Shown in pieces: positions 16,615-24,539 of a DNA stretch of 64,000 nt. Within the stretch, counting starts at the first letter, position 1; each line of letters opens with the position of its first letter. Where the stretch lies: positions 53,590 through 117,589 of the forward strand of contig CAZDSU010000010.1 in NCBI GenBank assembly GCA_964508135.1. The letters run 5' to 3'. The position numbers and the translations under genes are program-made. The notes under the pieces are model-generated. The model ran no database searches, had not been told where the DNA came from, and saw only the letters and a list, made by a program, of their open reading frames with translations. The DNA is from UBA6168 sp964508135. GTDB taxonomy: Bacteria; Bacteroidota; Bacteroidia; Chitinophagales; Saprospiraceae.

Positions 16615-18558
16615 ATGCTATCATCTGCAGCGACCCAGCCCACCCTCAAATTCCAGTTCAAGACCTTCGAAAAGCTCCCCGTCAAAATCTGGGACGACAG
16701 CCGGGAGGCGTCCATCCACGTGGCCCGCAGCATTGCGCTGGCCATCCGGCAAAAGCAGCAGGATGGCGAAAAAATCGTGCTGGGGCTGGCCACCGGCTCC
16801 TCGCCGATACAGGTGTACCGGGAGCTGGTACGGCTGCACAAGGAGGAAGGCCTCAGTTTTTACAACGTCGTTACCTTCAACCTTGACGAGTATTACCCCA
16901 TGGAAAAAGATGCGCCGCAGAGCTACTGGCGCTTCATGCACGAGCACCTTTTCGACGACGTGGACGTGCCTGCCGAGAACATCCACATCCCCGACGGCAC
17001 CGTGCCGATGGAGAAGGCGCAGGAGTACTGCAACTGGTACGAAAAGCAGATCAACCTCAACGGCGGCATTGACATCCAACTGCTCGGCATCGGGCGCACG
17101 GGCCACGTCGGATTCAACGAGCCGGGTTCCTGGGAAAGCTCCACCACCCGCATGGTGCGCCTCGACGGCCTCACCCGCCGGGACGCCATCAAGGACTTCG
17201 GGCAAGAGGAGGACGTGCCGACCCGAGCCATCACCATGGGCGTGGCCAGCATCATGAAGGCCCGCACGGTGTTCCTGTTGGCATGGGGGCAGCACAAGGC
17301 GCCCACCCTCGCCAAGGCGCTGGAAGGCGACATCTCGACCGCCATCCCCGCCACTTTTCTGCAAAAGCACCCCAACGTGAAGGTGGTTTTGGACAAAGCG
17401 GCTGCCGAGTGTTTGACCCAAATAAAAGCACCCTGGCTCTGCGGCGTCTGCAATTGGACGGAGGAACTGGCCTGCCAGGCCGTGACTTGGGTGAGCCAAG
17501 AAACGGGCAAGCCCATCCTGAAACTCACCAACGAGGACTACAACGAGCACGGCCTCAGCGAACTGATGCTCCTCGAAAACGGCGCTTACGAACTTAATAT
17601 CAAGATATTCAACCGATTGCAGCGCACCATCACGGGCTGGCCGGGCGGCAAGCCGAACGCCAACGACAGCACCCGTCCCGAGCGGGCGACGCCTGCCCGC
17701 AAACGCTGCATCATCTTCTCGCCGCACCCCGACGACGACGTGATTTCGATGGGCGGCACCTTCATGCGGCTCGTTGACCAGGGCCACGACGTGCATGTGG
17801 CCTACCAGACCAGCGGCAATATCGCCGTACACGACCACGACGCCCGGCGCTATGCGGAGTTCCTGCTAGAGTTTGGCGATGCCCAGGGCCTCATGGACGA
17901 CGACATCGAAAGGCGCTACAAGAAAATCCTCAAGTTCCTGAAAACGAAGAAGCAGGGTGAGCCGGACATCCCGGAAGTGCGGGCCATCAAGGGTCTCATC
18001 CGGCGTGGCGAGGCACGGGCGGGCGCCCGCTACTCCGGCCTCAGCGACGACAAAATCCACTTCCTCGACATGCCGTTCTACGAAACGGGCAAGGTGCGCA
18101 AGGGGGACATTACCCAAGCGGATATTGACATTGTGGCTGATTTGATTGATAAAGTGCAGCCCCATCAGGTTTACGCCGCTGGCGACCTCGCTGACCCGCA
18201 CGGGACGCACCGGGTCTGCCTGAACGCCATTTTCGCCGCCTTTGATAAACTGAAGGACAAAAAATGGACGAAGGACTGCTGGCTCTGGCTCTACCGGGGC
18301 GCTTGGCACGAGTTCCCCATCCACGAGATTGACATGGCCGTGCCGATGTCGCCGGACCAGGTGGCCCGCAAACAGAAGGCCATCTTCATGCACCAATCGC
18401 AGAAGGACAGCGCCCCCTTCCCCGGCGAGGACGAACGAGAGTTCTGGCAGCGGGCCAAGGAACGGAATGCGGCGACGGCTGGGCTGTACCGCAGCCTTGG
18501 CTTGGCGGAGTACGAGGCGATGGAGGCGTTTGCGAGGTGGAAGTTTGAGTGGCAGTAA
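16615..18558 (+). CDS. nagB: Glucosamine-6-phosphate deaminase fused to a PIG-L deacetylase
   Basis: A 647-residue two-domain enzyme. Residues about 20-300 are NagB: LGLATGSSPIQVYREL (phosphate loop), FNLDEYYPM (general-base Asp region) and GIGRTGHVGFNEPG with the catalytic His. From about 360 a PIG-L/LmbE domain begins with SPHPDDDVISMGG (zinc-binding His-Pro-Asp-Asp) and has the second zinc motif DPHGTH near 528-533. NagB converts glucosamine-6-P to fructose-6-P and ammonia; PIG-L enzymes remove N-acetyl groups from GlcNAc conjugates. The fusion could deacetylate and deaminate in sequence (inference). Such long NagB proteins recur in Bacteroidota. No separate NagA is in the window. Confidence 0.92.
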   Translation: MLSSAATQPTLKFQFKTFEKLPVKIWDDSREASIHVARSIALAIRQKQQDGEKIVLGLATGSSPIQVYRELVRLHKEEGLSFYNVVTFNLDEYYPMEKDAPQSYWRFMHEHLFDDVDVPAENIHIPDGTVPMEKAQEYCNWYEKQINLNGGIDIQLLGIGRTGHVGFNEPGSWESSTTRMVRLDGLTRRDAIKDFGQEEDVPTRAITMGVASIMKARTVFLLAWGQHKAPTLAKALEGDISTAIPATFLQKHPNVKVVLDKAAAECLTQIKAPWLCGVCNWTEELACQAVTWVSQETGKPILKLTNEDYNEHGLSELMLLENGAYELNIKIFNRLQRTITGWPGGKPNANDSTRPERATPARKRCIIFSPHPDDDVISMGGTFMRLVDQGHDVHVAYQTSGNIAVHDHDARRYAEFLLEFGDAQGLMDDDIERRYKKILKFLKTKKQGEPDIPEVRAIKGLIRRGEARAGARYSGLSDDKIHFLDMPFYETGKVRKGDITQADIDIVADLIDKVQPHQVYAAGDLADPHGTHRVCLNAIFAAFDKLKDKKWTKDCWLWLYRGAWHEFPIHEIDMAVPMSPDQVARKQKAIFMHQSQKDSAPFPGEDEREFWQRAKERNAATAGLYRSLGLAEYEAMEAFARWKFEWQ

Positions 18559-18561
18559 TTT

Positions 18562-18600
18562 AGAGTTGGCAGTTCGGCAGTTGGTAGTTGACAGTCAGGA
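18562..18600. repeat. Tandem words GTTGGCA/GTTCGGCA
   Basis: A degenerate run of GAGTTGGCA, GTTCGGCA, GTTGGTA and GTTGACA directly after the NagB-PIG-L stop. The same wording returns at 39692-39721 (AGTTCGGCAGTTGGCAGTTG). No strong complementary arm is present. Confidence 0.55.
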
Positions 18601-18756
18601 CAGTGCTTCGAGTTGTTTGACTCCAGATGCTTCAAATGTCTCAAGTTCTGATATGTTTGCAACTGACCAGCGCAGACATGTCCCGCCCATATCAATCTCC
18701 TTTAGCCCGATGTATTGAATGGTTTTGTCCTTTGGAAAGCTGCTGAATCAAAAACG

Positions 18757-18796
18757 AAAAAAGGCTTGTCCGCAAACGCAGACAAGCCTTTTTTTA
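18757..18796. terminator. Bidirectional intrinsic terminator between NagB-PIG-L and atpG
   Basis: AAAAAAGGCTTGTC (18757-18770) pairs perfectly with GACAAGCCTTTTTT (18781-18794), with a 10-nt loop. A tract of A on one side and T on the other lets it stop transcripts from both converging units. It ends 18 bases before the atpG stop. Confidence 0.9.
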
Positions 18797-18812
18797 TCAC
18801 AAAAAACCAAAC

Positions 18813-19697
18813 CTACGCACTCTCCAAAGCAGCCGCACCCCCAACGATTTCGAGGATTTCGCCAGTGATGGCCTCTTGGCGGGCTTTATTGTACATCAGT
18901 TTCAGGTCTTTCAACATCTCGTTGGCATTTTCTGTCGCCTTGTCCATGGCCGTCATGCGGGCACCGTGCTCAGAGGCGTGGGTATCGAGCAGGTACTTCT
19001 GGAAAGTAGTCTGCAAGATGCTCGGCACAAGGACTTTCAGCAGCCCTTCCATGTCCGGCTCGAAGACGTAGTCGGCTTTGGTAGTGCCAGTGGCCTCCAT
19101 CTTGGGCACCGGGAGCCACTGCTCGGTTTCCGGGAACTGGGTCGCTGCATTCTTGAAGCGCCCGAAGGATACGGAAACGGAATCGTAGGTACCAGCCTCA
19201 AACGAATCCATCAACTGCTGGGAAACCTGCGCCACGTTGTCGAAGCTGAGGTCGTGGAAGATTTCAACATAATCCTTGATGATTGTGGCATTGGGGTATC
19301 GCTTGCGCATCGCATCGTTGCCTTTTTTGCCGATAGGCAAAATGGTAAGGTTGCCCTCCCGTAGCACGTCTGCGTATTTTTCTTCGATGGTCGTTATGGC
19401 CGACTTGATGACGTTGGTGTTGAAGGCGCCGCAAAGTCCACGGTTGGAAGTTACGACCACCACACAGGCTTTTTTCACCGGACGCTCCGTACCCAAAGAA
19501 GTGGTGGCCTGCCCACCGAGGTTGGAAAGGATGTTGCGCAGCATCTCGTTCTGCTTGTCGGCATACGGGCGTATCTTCTGCACAGCCTGTTGCGCCCTGC
19601 GCAATTTGGCTGCCGAAACCATTTTCATGGCCTTCGTAATCTGTTGCGTATTTTGGACGGAGGTGATACGCTCCCGGACTATTTTTAAGTTCGCCAT
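18813..19697 (-). CDS. atpG: F-type ATP synthase gamma subunit
   Basis: A 294-residue gamma subunit, the coiled-coil rotor shaft linking the c ring to the alpha3beta3 head. Both ends are diagnostic: the N-terminal RERITSVQNTQQITKAMKMV, and the C-terminal helix with EHGARMTAMDKATENA then RQEAITGEILEIVGGA. It is the last gene of the atpB-E-F-H-A-G unit and ends at a strong bidirectional terminator. A tandem-word hairpin separates it from atpA. Confidence 0.98.
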   Translation of the reverse strand: MANLKIVRERITSVQNTQQITKAMKMVSAAKLRRAQQAVQKIRPYADKQNEMLRNILSNLGGQATTSLGTERPVKKACVVVVTSNRGLCGAFNTNVIKSAITTIEEKYADVLREGNLTILPIGKKGNDAMRKRYPNATIIKDYVEIFHDLSFDNVAQVSQQLMDSFEAGTYDSVSVSFGRFKNAATQFPETEQWLPVPKMEATGTTKADYVFEPDMEGLLKVLVPSILQTTFQKYLLDTHASEHGARMTAMDKATENANEMLKDLKLMYNKARQEAITGEILEIVGGAAALESA

Positions 19698-19703
19698 TTA
19701 AAA

Positions 19704-19763
19704 GAGGTATGAGGTATGAGGTATGAGGTATGAGTGGATACCTCATACCTCATACCTCATACC
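19704..19763. repeat. Tandem-word hairpin (GAGGTATG) between atpA and atpG
   Basis: The left arm is nearly four direct copies of GAGGTATG (19704-19734); the right arm is three copies of the complement CATACCTC-type word (19741-19763), with a loop of about 6 nt. Transcribed, it gives a long, almost perfect hairpin in the atp mRNA. The same word builds the element at 22028-22097. Confidence 0.92.
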
Positions 19764-19771
19764 CCGATTCA

Positions 19772-21358
19772 TTACTTCTTGTACTGCTGGACAAGCTCTG
19801 CAGCGAGTTTTTCCACGATGGCCAACGACTCGTTGCTGAGGCCGCCCTTGCGGAAATCTTCGAGCGCTTCGGGATGGAACTGTTCCAACTTCAACAGGAA
19901 AATCTCTTCAAACTCTCTCATTTTCGCTACTGGAACTTCCTTCACCAAGCCTTTGGTGCCGAGGTAAATCATGGCTACCTGCTTCTCCACTGAAACCGGG
20001 GAGTACTGTGGTTGCTTCAGGATTTCCACGTTGCGCTTGCCCTTTTCGAGTACCGCCACGGTAGATGCGTCGAGGTCGGAACCGAACTTGGAGAAAGCCT
20101 CCAACTCACGGTACTGTGCCTGGTCAATCTTCAGCGTACCCGACACTTTTTTCATGGACTTGATTTGGGCGTTGCCACCTACCCGGCTTACTGAAATGCC
20201 CACGTTGATGGCGGGGCGGATGCCTGCGTTGAACAGGTTGGTTTCGAGGAATATCTGGCCGTCGGTGATGGAAATCACGTTGGTCGGGATATACGCCGAC
20301 ACGTCACCAGCCTGTGTTTCGATGATGGGCAGTGCCGTCAGCGAACCACCGCCCTTCACGATGCCAGCCTCCTTGAGGCTTGGCGGGAGGTCGTTCATGC
20401 TCTGGGCAATGCCGTCGTCGTTGATGATTTTTGCTGCACGCTCCAACAAGCGGGAGTGCAGGTAGAAGATGTCGCCGGGGTAAGCCTCACGTCCCGGTGG
20501 GCGGCGCAGCAGCAGCGATACCTCCCGGTAGGCCACAGCCTGTTTGGAAAGGTCATCGTAAATGATGAGCGCTGGGCGACCCGTATCGCGGAAATATTCG
20601 CCGATGCAAGCACCAGCGTAGGGTGCGTAGAATATCAGTGGCGCAGGGTCGGAAGCCGAAGCGGACACGATGACCGTGTAAGCCATTGCGCCAGCGTCTT
20701 CAAGCGTTTTGGCCACGTTGGCTACCGTCGAAGACTTCTGGCCGGAGGCAACGTAGATGCAGAAAACTGGCTCGCCCCTATCGAAAAATTCCTTCTGGTT
20801 GATGATGGTGTCAATGGCGATGGCCGTCTTGCCGGTCTGGCGGTCGCCGATGATCAACTCCCGCTGGCCACGGCCAATCGGTATCATCGAGTCAATGGCC
20901 TTGATGCCAGTTTGGAGCGGTTCGTTCACCGGTTGGCGGTAGATTACACCGGGCGCCTTTCGCTCCAGCGGCATCTCGTACTTTTTGCCACCGATGGGGC
21001 CTTTGCCGTCAATGGGCTGGCCAAGGGGGTTCACTACCCGACCTACGAACTCCTCGCCTACCTCGATGGAGGCGATGCGACCTGTGCGGCGCACGGTGGA
21101 GCCTTCCCGGATTTTGTCACTGGAACCCATGAGCACTACGCCCACATTGTCTTCTTCGAGGTTGAGCACCACGGCCTGTACGCCGGTTTCAAACTCGACC
21201 AGTTCACCGGCCTGTGCTTTGTTCAGGCCGTAAACACGGGCGATACCGTCGCCGACCTGGAGTACTGTACCTACTTCTTCGAGTTCGGTGGCGGAGCTGA
21301 AGCCGCTCAATTGCTGCTTGAGTATCGCCGATATTTCGTCAGGTTTTACGTCAATCAT
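19772..21358 (-). CDS. atpA: F-type ATP synthase alpha subunit
   Basis: A 528-residue alpha subunit forming the non-catalytic nucleotide sites of F1. The Walker A motif GDRQTGKTAIAIDTI is near residue 170. Conserved surrounding sequence includes KAIDSMIPIGRGQRELIIG and the C-terminal helical domain. The N terminus, MIDVKPDEISAILKQQL, is typical for Bacteroidota. It lies between atpH and atpG, separated from each by a tandem-word hairpin. Confidence 0.98.
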   Translation of the reverse strand: MIDVKPDEISAILKQQLSGFSSATELEEVGTVLQVGDGIARVYGLNKAQAGELVEFETGVQAVVLNLEEDNVGVVLMGSSDKIREGSTVRRTGRIASIEVGEEFVGRVVNPLGQPIDGKGPIGGKKYEMPLERKAPGVIYRQPVNEPLQTGIKAIDSMIPIGRGQRELIIGDRQTGKTAIAIDTIINQKEFFDRGEPVFCIYVASGQKSSTVANVAKTLEDAGAMAYTVIVSASASDPAPLIFYAPYAGACIGEYFRDTGRPALIIYDDLSKQAVAYREVSLLLRRPPGREAYPGDIFYLHSRLLERAAKIINDDGIAQSMNDLPPSLKEAGIVKGGGSLTALPIIETQAGDVSAYIPTNVISITDGQIFLETNLFNAGIRPAINVGISVSRVGGNAQIKSMKKVSGTLKIDQAQYRELEAFSKFGSDLDASTVAVLEKGKRNVEILKQPQYSPVSVEKQVAMIYLGTKGLVKEVPVAKMREFEEIFLLKLEQFHPEALEDFRKGGLSNESLAIVEKLAAELVQQYKK

Positions 21359-21366
21359 TTTTTTAT

Positions 21367-21445
21367 GTGTTTGAGTGTTTGAGTGTTTGAGTGTTTGAGA
21401 ATTGCCGGGGGTTAACCCCTCAAATTCTCAAGTTCTCAAGTCCCC
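21367..21445. repeat. Tandem-word hairpin (GTGTTTGA) between atpH and atpA
   Basis: Four perfect tandem copies of GTGTTTGA (21367-21398) face a diverged complementary arm (CTCAAATTCTCAAGTTCTCA, about 21419-21445) across a GC-rich loop that has its own small stem (GGGGGTTAACCCC). The wording differs from the neighbouring GAGGTATG elements but the architecture is the same. Confidence 0.88.
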
Positions 21446-21455
21446 AAACCCTTCG

Positions 21456-22022
21456 TTAAGCCATTATTTGCGAGATATAAAGATTGTCCTTAAAGTTCTT
21501 TTTCATCAGGTCGAGCTTGTGGGCTACACTGGCGTCGTAGAGCCTGTCGTCAAACTCGATGACGAAACCGCCGATGAGGTCGGGATCTACTTCGGTGACC
21601 AGTTCCACGTTATGGTCAGTGGTGTTGCTGGCAAGGAGCTTGGCATGGATGGCCTTCACCGCCTCTTCGCTCAGTTTTGCAGCCGTCACCAATTTGACCG
21701 TGGAAATATGTTTAATTACTTTGTACTGCTCAATGTATTCTTTGGCGATTTCGGCTAGGTGGGCCTCCCTTCCCTTGCGGAGCAAAATTTGGAGGAACGC
21801 CATGGTCATTTCATCGTACCTCCCGCTAAAAAGCTGGTTGAACACCTTTTCCTTGGTGTCGGCTTTGACCACCGGGCTTCTCAACATCAACAAAAAGTCA
21901 CGGTTTTGGGCCACTTTCTGGAAGGACTGTACGTCCTCCAACACCCTGTCAAGCTTGCCTTGGTCTTTGGCAAGGTCAATCAGCGACTTGGCGTACCTCG
22001 ATGCGATTCTTTGAACACTCAT
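21456..22022 (-). CDS. atpH: F-type ATP synthase delta subunit
   Basis: A 188-residue delta subunit (peripheral-stalk cap on F1). The start at 22022 (MSVQRIASRYAKSLIDLAK) fits the family. The frame stays open upstream only because the repeat element happens to encode HTSYLIPHT-like residues. The conserved C-terminal part includes VTEVDPDLIGGFVIEFDDRLYD. It lies between atpF and atpA, with a repeat hairpin on either side. Confidence 0.95.
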   Translation of the reverse strand: MSVQRIASRYAKSLIDLAKDQGKLDRVLEDVQSFQKVAQNRDFLLMLRSPVVKADTKEKVFNQLFSGRYDEMTMAFLQILLRKGREAHLAEIAKEYIEQYKVIKHISTVKLVTAAKLSEEAVKAIHAKLLASNTTDHNVELVTEVDPDLIGGFVIEFDDRLYDASVAHKLDLMKKNFKDNLYISQIMA

Positions 22023-22027
22023 ATTTA

Positions 22028-22097
22028 AGGTATGAGGTATGAGGTATGAGGTATGAGGCAGGCCCGAACCATACCTCATACCTCATACCTCATACCT
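22028..22097. repeat. Tandem-word hairpin (GAGGTATG) between atpF and atpH
   Basis: The left arm has about four copies of GAGGTATG (22028-22058); the right arm has more than three copies of the complement (22070-22097). It shares the word of the atpA/atpG element 2.3 kb away. Its right end reaches over the atpF stop codon (TAG at 22098-22096), so the element has met the coding sequence edge to edge. Confidence 0.92.
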
Positions 22098-22608
22098 AAT
22101 TCAGTTTAATTTCTTTCACCAAATCGTTCACGAAAGCCTCCTGGGCGGTGTTGCCACTCAGCTCTTTGCGCAGGACTTTTTCGGCAATTTCGATGGAGAT
22201 GGCACCCACCTGATTTTTCAGGTCGGTGATGGCGGCCATCTTCTGGTTTTCGATTTGCTCCTTGGCAGAGGCGACGATTTTCTGTGCTTCCTCCTTGGCC
22301 TTGCCCTTGGCTTCTTCGACTATCCTGGTGCCAGCGTCCTTGGCTTCCTTCAAAATCTGCGCACGCTCCTCACGGGCTTGCACGAGGAGTGCCTCGTTTT
22401 CAGATTTGAGGTTCTGCATTTCTTGGCGAACCCGCTTGGCTTCGTCGAGTGAGCCTTGGATGTCCGATTCCCGTTTTTTCAGGGCAGCGGCGATGGGGCG
22501 GAAGGCGAATTTGCCAATCATCAACCAGAAAATCAGGAAGATGATGGTCGTCCAGAAGATGAGGCCGAAGTCCGGCTTGATAGGTGTAAAGTCTATTAGA
22601 AAAATCAT
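22096..22608 (-). CDS. atpF: F-type ATP synthase b subunit
   Basis: A 170-residue b subunit, the membrane-anchored peripheral stalk. The start at 22608 (MIFLIDFTPIKPDFGLIFW) places the single N-terminal membrane helix (LIFWTTIIFLIFWLMIGKFA) at about residues 14-33. A long charged coiled coil then runs to the C terminus (KKRESDIQGSLDEAKRVRQE onward). It follows atpE after a 98-base spacer containing a stem-loop. Confidence 0.96.
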   Translation of the reverse strand: MIFLIDFTPIKPDFGLIFWTTIIFLIFWLMIGKFAFRPIAAALKKRESDIQGSLDEAKRVRQEMQNLKSENEALLVQAREERAQILKEAKDAGTRIVEEAKGKAKEEAQKIVASAKEQIENQKMAAITDLKNQVGAISIEIAEKVLRKELSGNTAQEAFVNDLVKEIKLN

Positions 22609-22647
22609 GACGATTTGTGATTTCGGTTGATAGTGAAAAGTAAAATT

Positions 22648-22683
22648 GGCAGCCCCGGTGACCAACCGTCACTGTAGGCTGCC
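22648..22683 (-). terminator. Stem-loop between atpE and atpF, possible attenuator
   Basis: GGCAGCC (22648-22654) pairs with GGCTGCC (22677-22683), and an inner stem (GTGAC with GTCAC) extends it. On the minus strand the hairpin is followed only by AATTTTAC, a weak U tract. It may cause partial termination or shield the 3' end of the atpE message, favouring c-subunit output, which must exceed that of b. This role is inference. Confidence 0.5.
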
Positions 22684-22706
22684 TCTTTTTTTACAGGTCT
22701 CAGCAA

Positions 22707-22913
22707 TTACTTGACAAGGTACGCCATCACGATTGCGATCAGTGCAGCACCTTCTACAAGGGCTGCCGTCAAAATCATGTTTGCGCGGATGTCACCTACT
22801 GCCTCCGGTTGGCGAGCAATGGCTTCCATTGCTTTTCCACCGATCATGCCGATGCCGATGCCGGCACCAATTACTGCGAGACCCATTCCGATAGCGGCTA
22901 TTGAACCACCCAT
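22707..22913 (-). CDS. atpE: F-type ATP synthase c subunit (rotor ring)
   Basis: A 68-residue hairpin of two membrane helices: a glycine-rich first helix (GLAVIGAGIGIGMIGGKA), a polar loop with the conserved ARQPEA, and a second helix with the ion-carrying carboxylate Glu54 in TAALVEGAALIAI. The residue after the Glu is Gly, and the Ser/Thr ligands of sodium-type c subunits are absent, so proton transport is expected. It lies second in the operon after atpB. Confidence 0.97.
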   Translation of the reverse strand: MGGSIAAIGMGLAVIGAGIGIGMIGGKAMEAIARQPEAVGDIRANMILTAALVEGAALIAIVMAYLVK

Positions 22914-22939
22914 AAGTCGAAATATTTAAAGGTTATGAA

Positions 22940-23020
22940 AATGATTGCTGTATTGTTGAATTGCTGTATTGTTGTTTGTCCCGTTTAACAATTCAACAAT
23001 ACAGCAATTCAACAATCATT
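22940..23020. repeat. Tandem-word hairpin (ATTGCTGT/ATTGTTGA) between atpB and atpE
   Basis: The left arm alternates the words ATTGCTGT and ATTGTTGA (22940-22974); the right arm (22987-23020) is its near-perfect complement. The loop is about 12 nt. The right arm runs up to the atpB stop codon at 23019-23021. Confidence 0.92.
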
Positions 23021-24287
23021 AATGGTGCGCCTCCTCCGTGGCCGCTCCGATATAGGAAGCGGTCAGGATGGTGAAAACGAACGCCTGGATAAAGGCCACC
23101 AACAACTCGATGGTCATCATGAACAAGGTAAGCACCGTAGAACCGATGGCCGTACCGTAACCCGCACCCACATTTATTCCATTGTTGCTGAACACGAAAA
23201 TGAGGCTCACGAAAATGACCATTACCATGTGGCCCGCTGTGATGTTCGCAAAAAGACGAAGCATGAGGGTCATCGGCTTGATGAACACGCCCAGCAATTC
23301 AACGGGCGTGAGGATAACTTTGACCCAGGCAGGTACGCCAGGCATCCACAGGATGTGTTCCCAGTAGTGCTTGTTGCCGCTGAGGTTCACCACCAAGAAG
23401 GTGATGATGGCCAATACCATCGTGACCGCTAGATTGCCGGAAACGTTGGAACCGCCAAGGAAAGGGATTTGACCAAAAAGGTTAAGCCCCAAAATGAAGA
23501 AGAACAGCGACATCAAAAACGGCAGGTACTGCTCCCATTTGTGCCCGAGAAATGGCTTGGCCACTTCGTCTTGTATGAAAAGGAAAATCGGTTCAATGAA
23601 GCCTTGTATGCCCTTCGGCGCCATGCCGTCCCGGTTTTTGTAGGCTTTCGCAACGGACAGGAACATCCAAGACAGCAGCGCAAAAATCAGTATCATGGAA
23701 GTCACGTTCTTCGTGAGCGAGAAGTCGTAAAATGACGTGATGCCGCCGCCAAAAAGGCCGCCATCGGCTGTGCTGCGGTCTTCGGCAGGGTAAAGTTTGG
23801 ATTCGTAGCAGATGGACGCAACTTCTTTCTCGCCACCATCTTCCCGCTTCACTTTCTGGAAATATGGGTGGTGTGCCACTTCTACTTCACCATCCGGGAA
23901 TGTTGGGTCGGCAATGCGCTGCACCATGCCCTCTACTAGCACGTATTTGTCAACAGCTACATGGCCGTTGCCGTGCGAATCTGCATGAAATTTACCAGAG
24001 GAGAATACAGCCCAGCCATGTTCTGGGGCATAAAGAAAGCAGGGAAGTGGGAAATTCCAAGGCCCGATGCTGTAGATGTTCTGGTCGGCGATGTGGTGGA
24101 AAGCAGTCGCACCTGGGTCAAACTCATGCTCCTCGACAGGGCCACAACCAGCTTCGTGGGCGTCAGCGCTTTGGCCATGTTCCTCATTGGCAGGCTGCTC
24201 GCCACTTGGTGGCTCCTGGTGTTCTTGTGAAAATGCAAAAACGGATAGGCTGAGAAGGCAAATGAAACTGAGTATATAGCGACGCAT
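23019..24287 (-). CDS. atpB: F-type ATP synthase a subunit
   Basis: A 422-residue a subunit, the stator half-channels of Fo. The start at 24287 gives a signal peptide (MRRYILSFICLLSLSVFAFS) followed by an extended periplasmic region rich in His and Glu, a Bacteroidota feature; E. coli AtpB is about 271 residues. The membrane core starts near residue 200. The essential Arg lies in TLMLRLFANITAGHM, followed by the C-terminal helices (IELLVAFIQAFVFTILTASY). It is the first gene of the operon and has a good promoter 48 bases upstream. Confidence 0.96.
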   Translation of the reverse strand: MRRYILSFICLLSLSVFAFSQEHQEPPSGEQPANEEHGQSADAHEAGCGPVEEHEFDPGATAFHHIADQNIYSIGPWNFPLPCFLYAPEHGWAVFSSGKFHADSHGNGHVAVDKYVLVEGMVQRIADPTFPDGEVEVAHHPYFQKVKREDGGEKEVASICYESKLYPAEDRSTADGGLFGGGITSFYDFSLTKNVTSMILIFALLSWMFLSVAKAYKNRDGMAPKGIQGFIEPIFLFIQDEVAKPFLGHKWEQYLPFLMSLFFFILGLNLFGQIPFLGGSNVSGNLAVTMVLAIITFLVVNLSGNKHYWEHILWMPGVPAWVKVILTPVELLGVFIKPMTLMLRLFANITAGHMVMVIFVSLIFVFSNNGINVGAGYGTAIGSTVLTLFMMTIELLVAFIQAFVFTILTASYIGAATEEAHH

Positions 24288-24334
24288 CTGAATTATTTTT
24301 ATTGGCATTTCGACCCTCTTTTTGAAAAGCGGTG

Positions 24335-24364
24335 CAAAGGTAGCCATTCCGGCCTGTTTTCAAA
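24335..24364 (-). promoter_or_regulatory. Promoter of atpBEFHAG
   Basis: On the minus strand: TTTG (24364-24361), 18 bases, then TACCTTTG (24342-24335), a full match to the -7 consensus TAnnTTTG. It lies 48 bases upstream of the atpB start. The atpD promoter has the same TTTG-N18-TAnCTTTG layout. Confidence 0.65.
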
Positions 24365-24503
24365 AAGTAGCTTTTACTTTTTTTTTGTTTAAAAACCTTT
24401 GTGGATATTGGAATCAACGACTTTTACGGCGATAGGCCACAGGTGGTTTTTTTAAGTTTTGCGAAGCAGCGAAATGCGGGTGGTATGTTTGGATAAAATT
24501 AGA

Positions 24504-24531
24504 GGCATTGCTTAATTTATTTTGTAATGCC
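24504..24531 (-). terminator. Weak stem-loop after aat
   Basis: GGCATT (24504-24509) pairs with AATGCC (24526-24531) 9 bases beyond the aat stop. On the minus strand it is followed by TCTAATTTTATCC. The stem is only 6 bp, so termination is doubtful. Confidence 0.3.
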
Positions 24532-24539
24532 AGCGATGT

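Noticed and set aside
16621..17838. 405-residue open frame antisense to NagB-PIG-L
   Set aside because: Shadow of a GC-rich gene; Val/His/Arg-rich composition without domains.
19704..22097. Reading the GAGGTATG elements as CRISPR repeats or transposon ends
   Set aside because: Units are 8 bases without spacers, each site is an isolated hairpin, and there is no transposase or target duplication.
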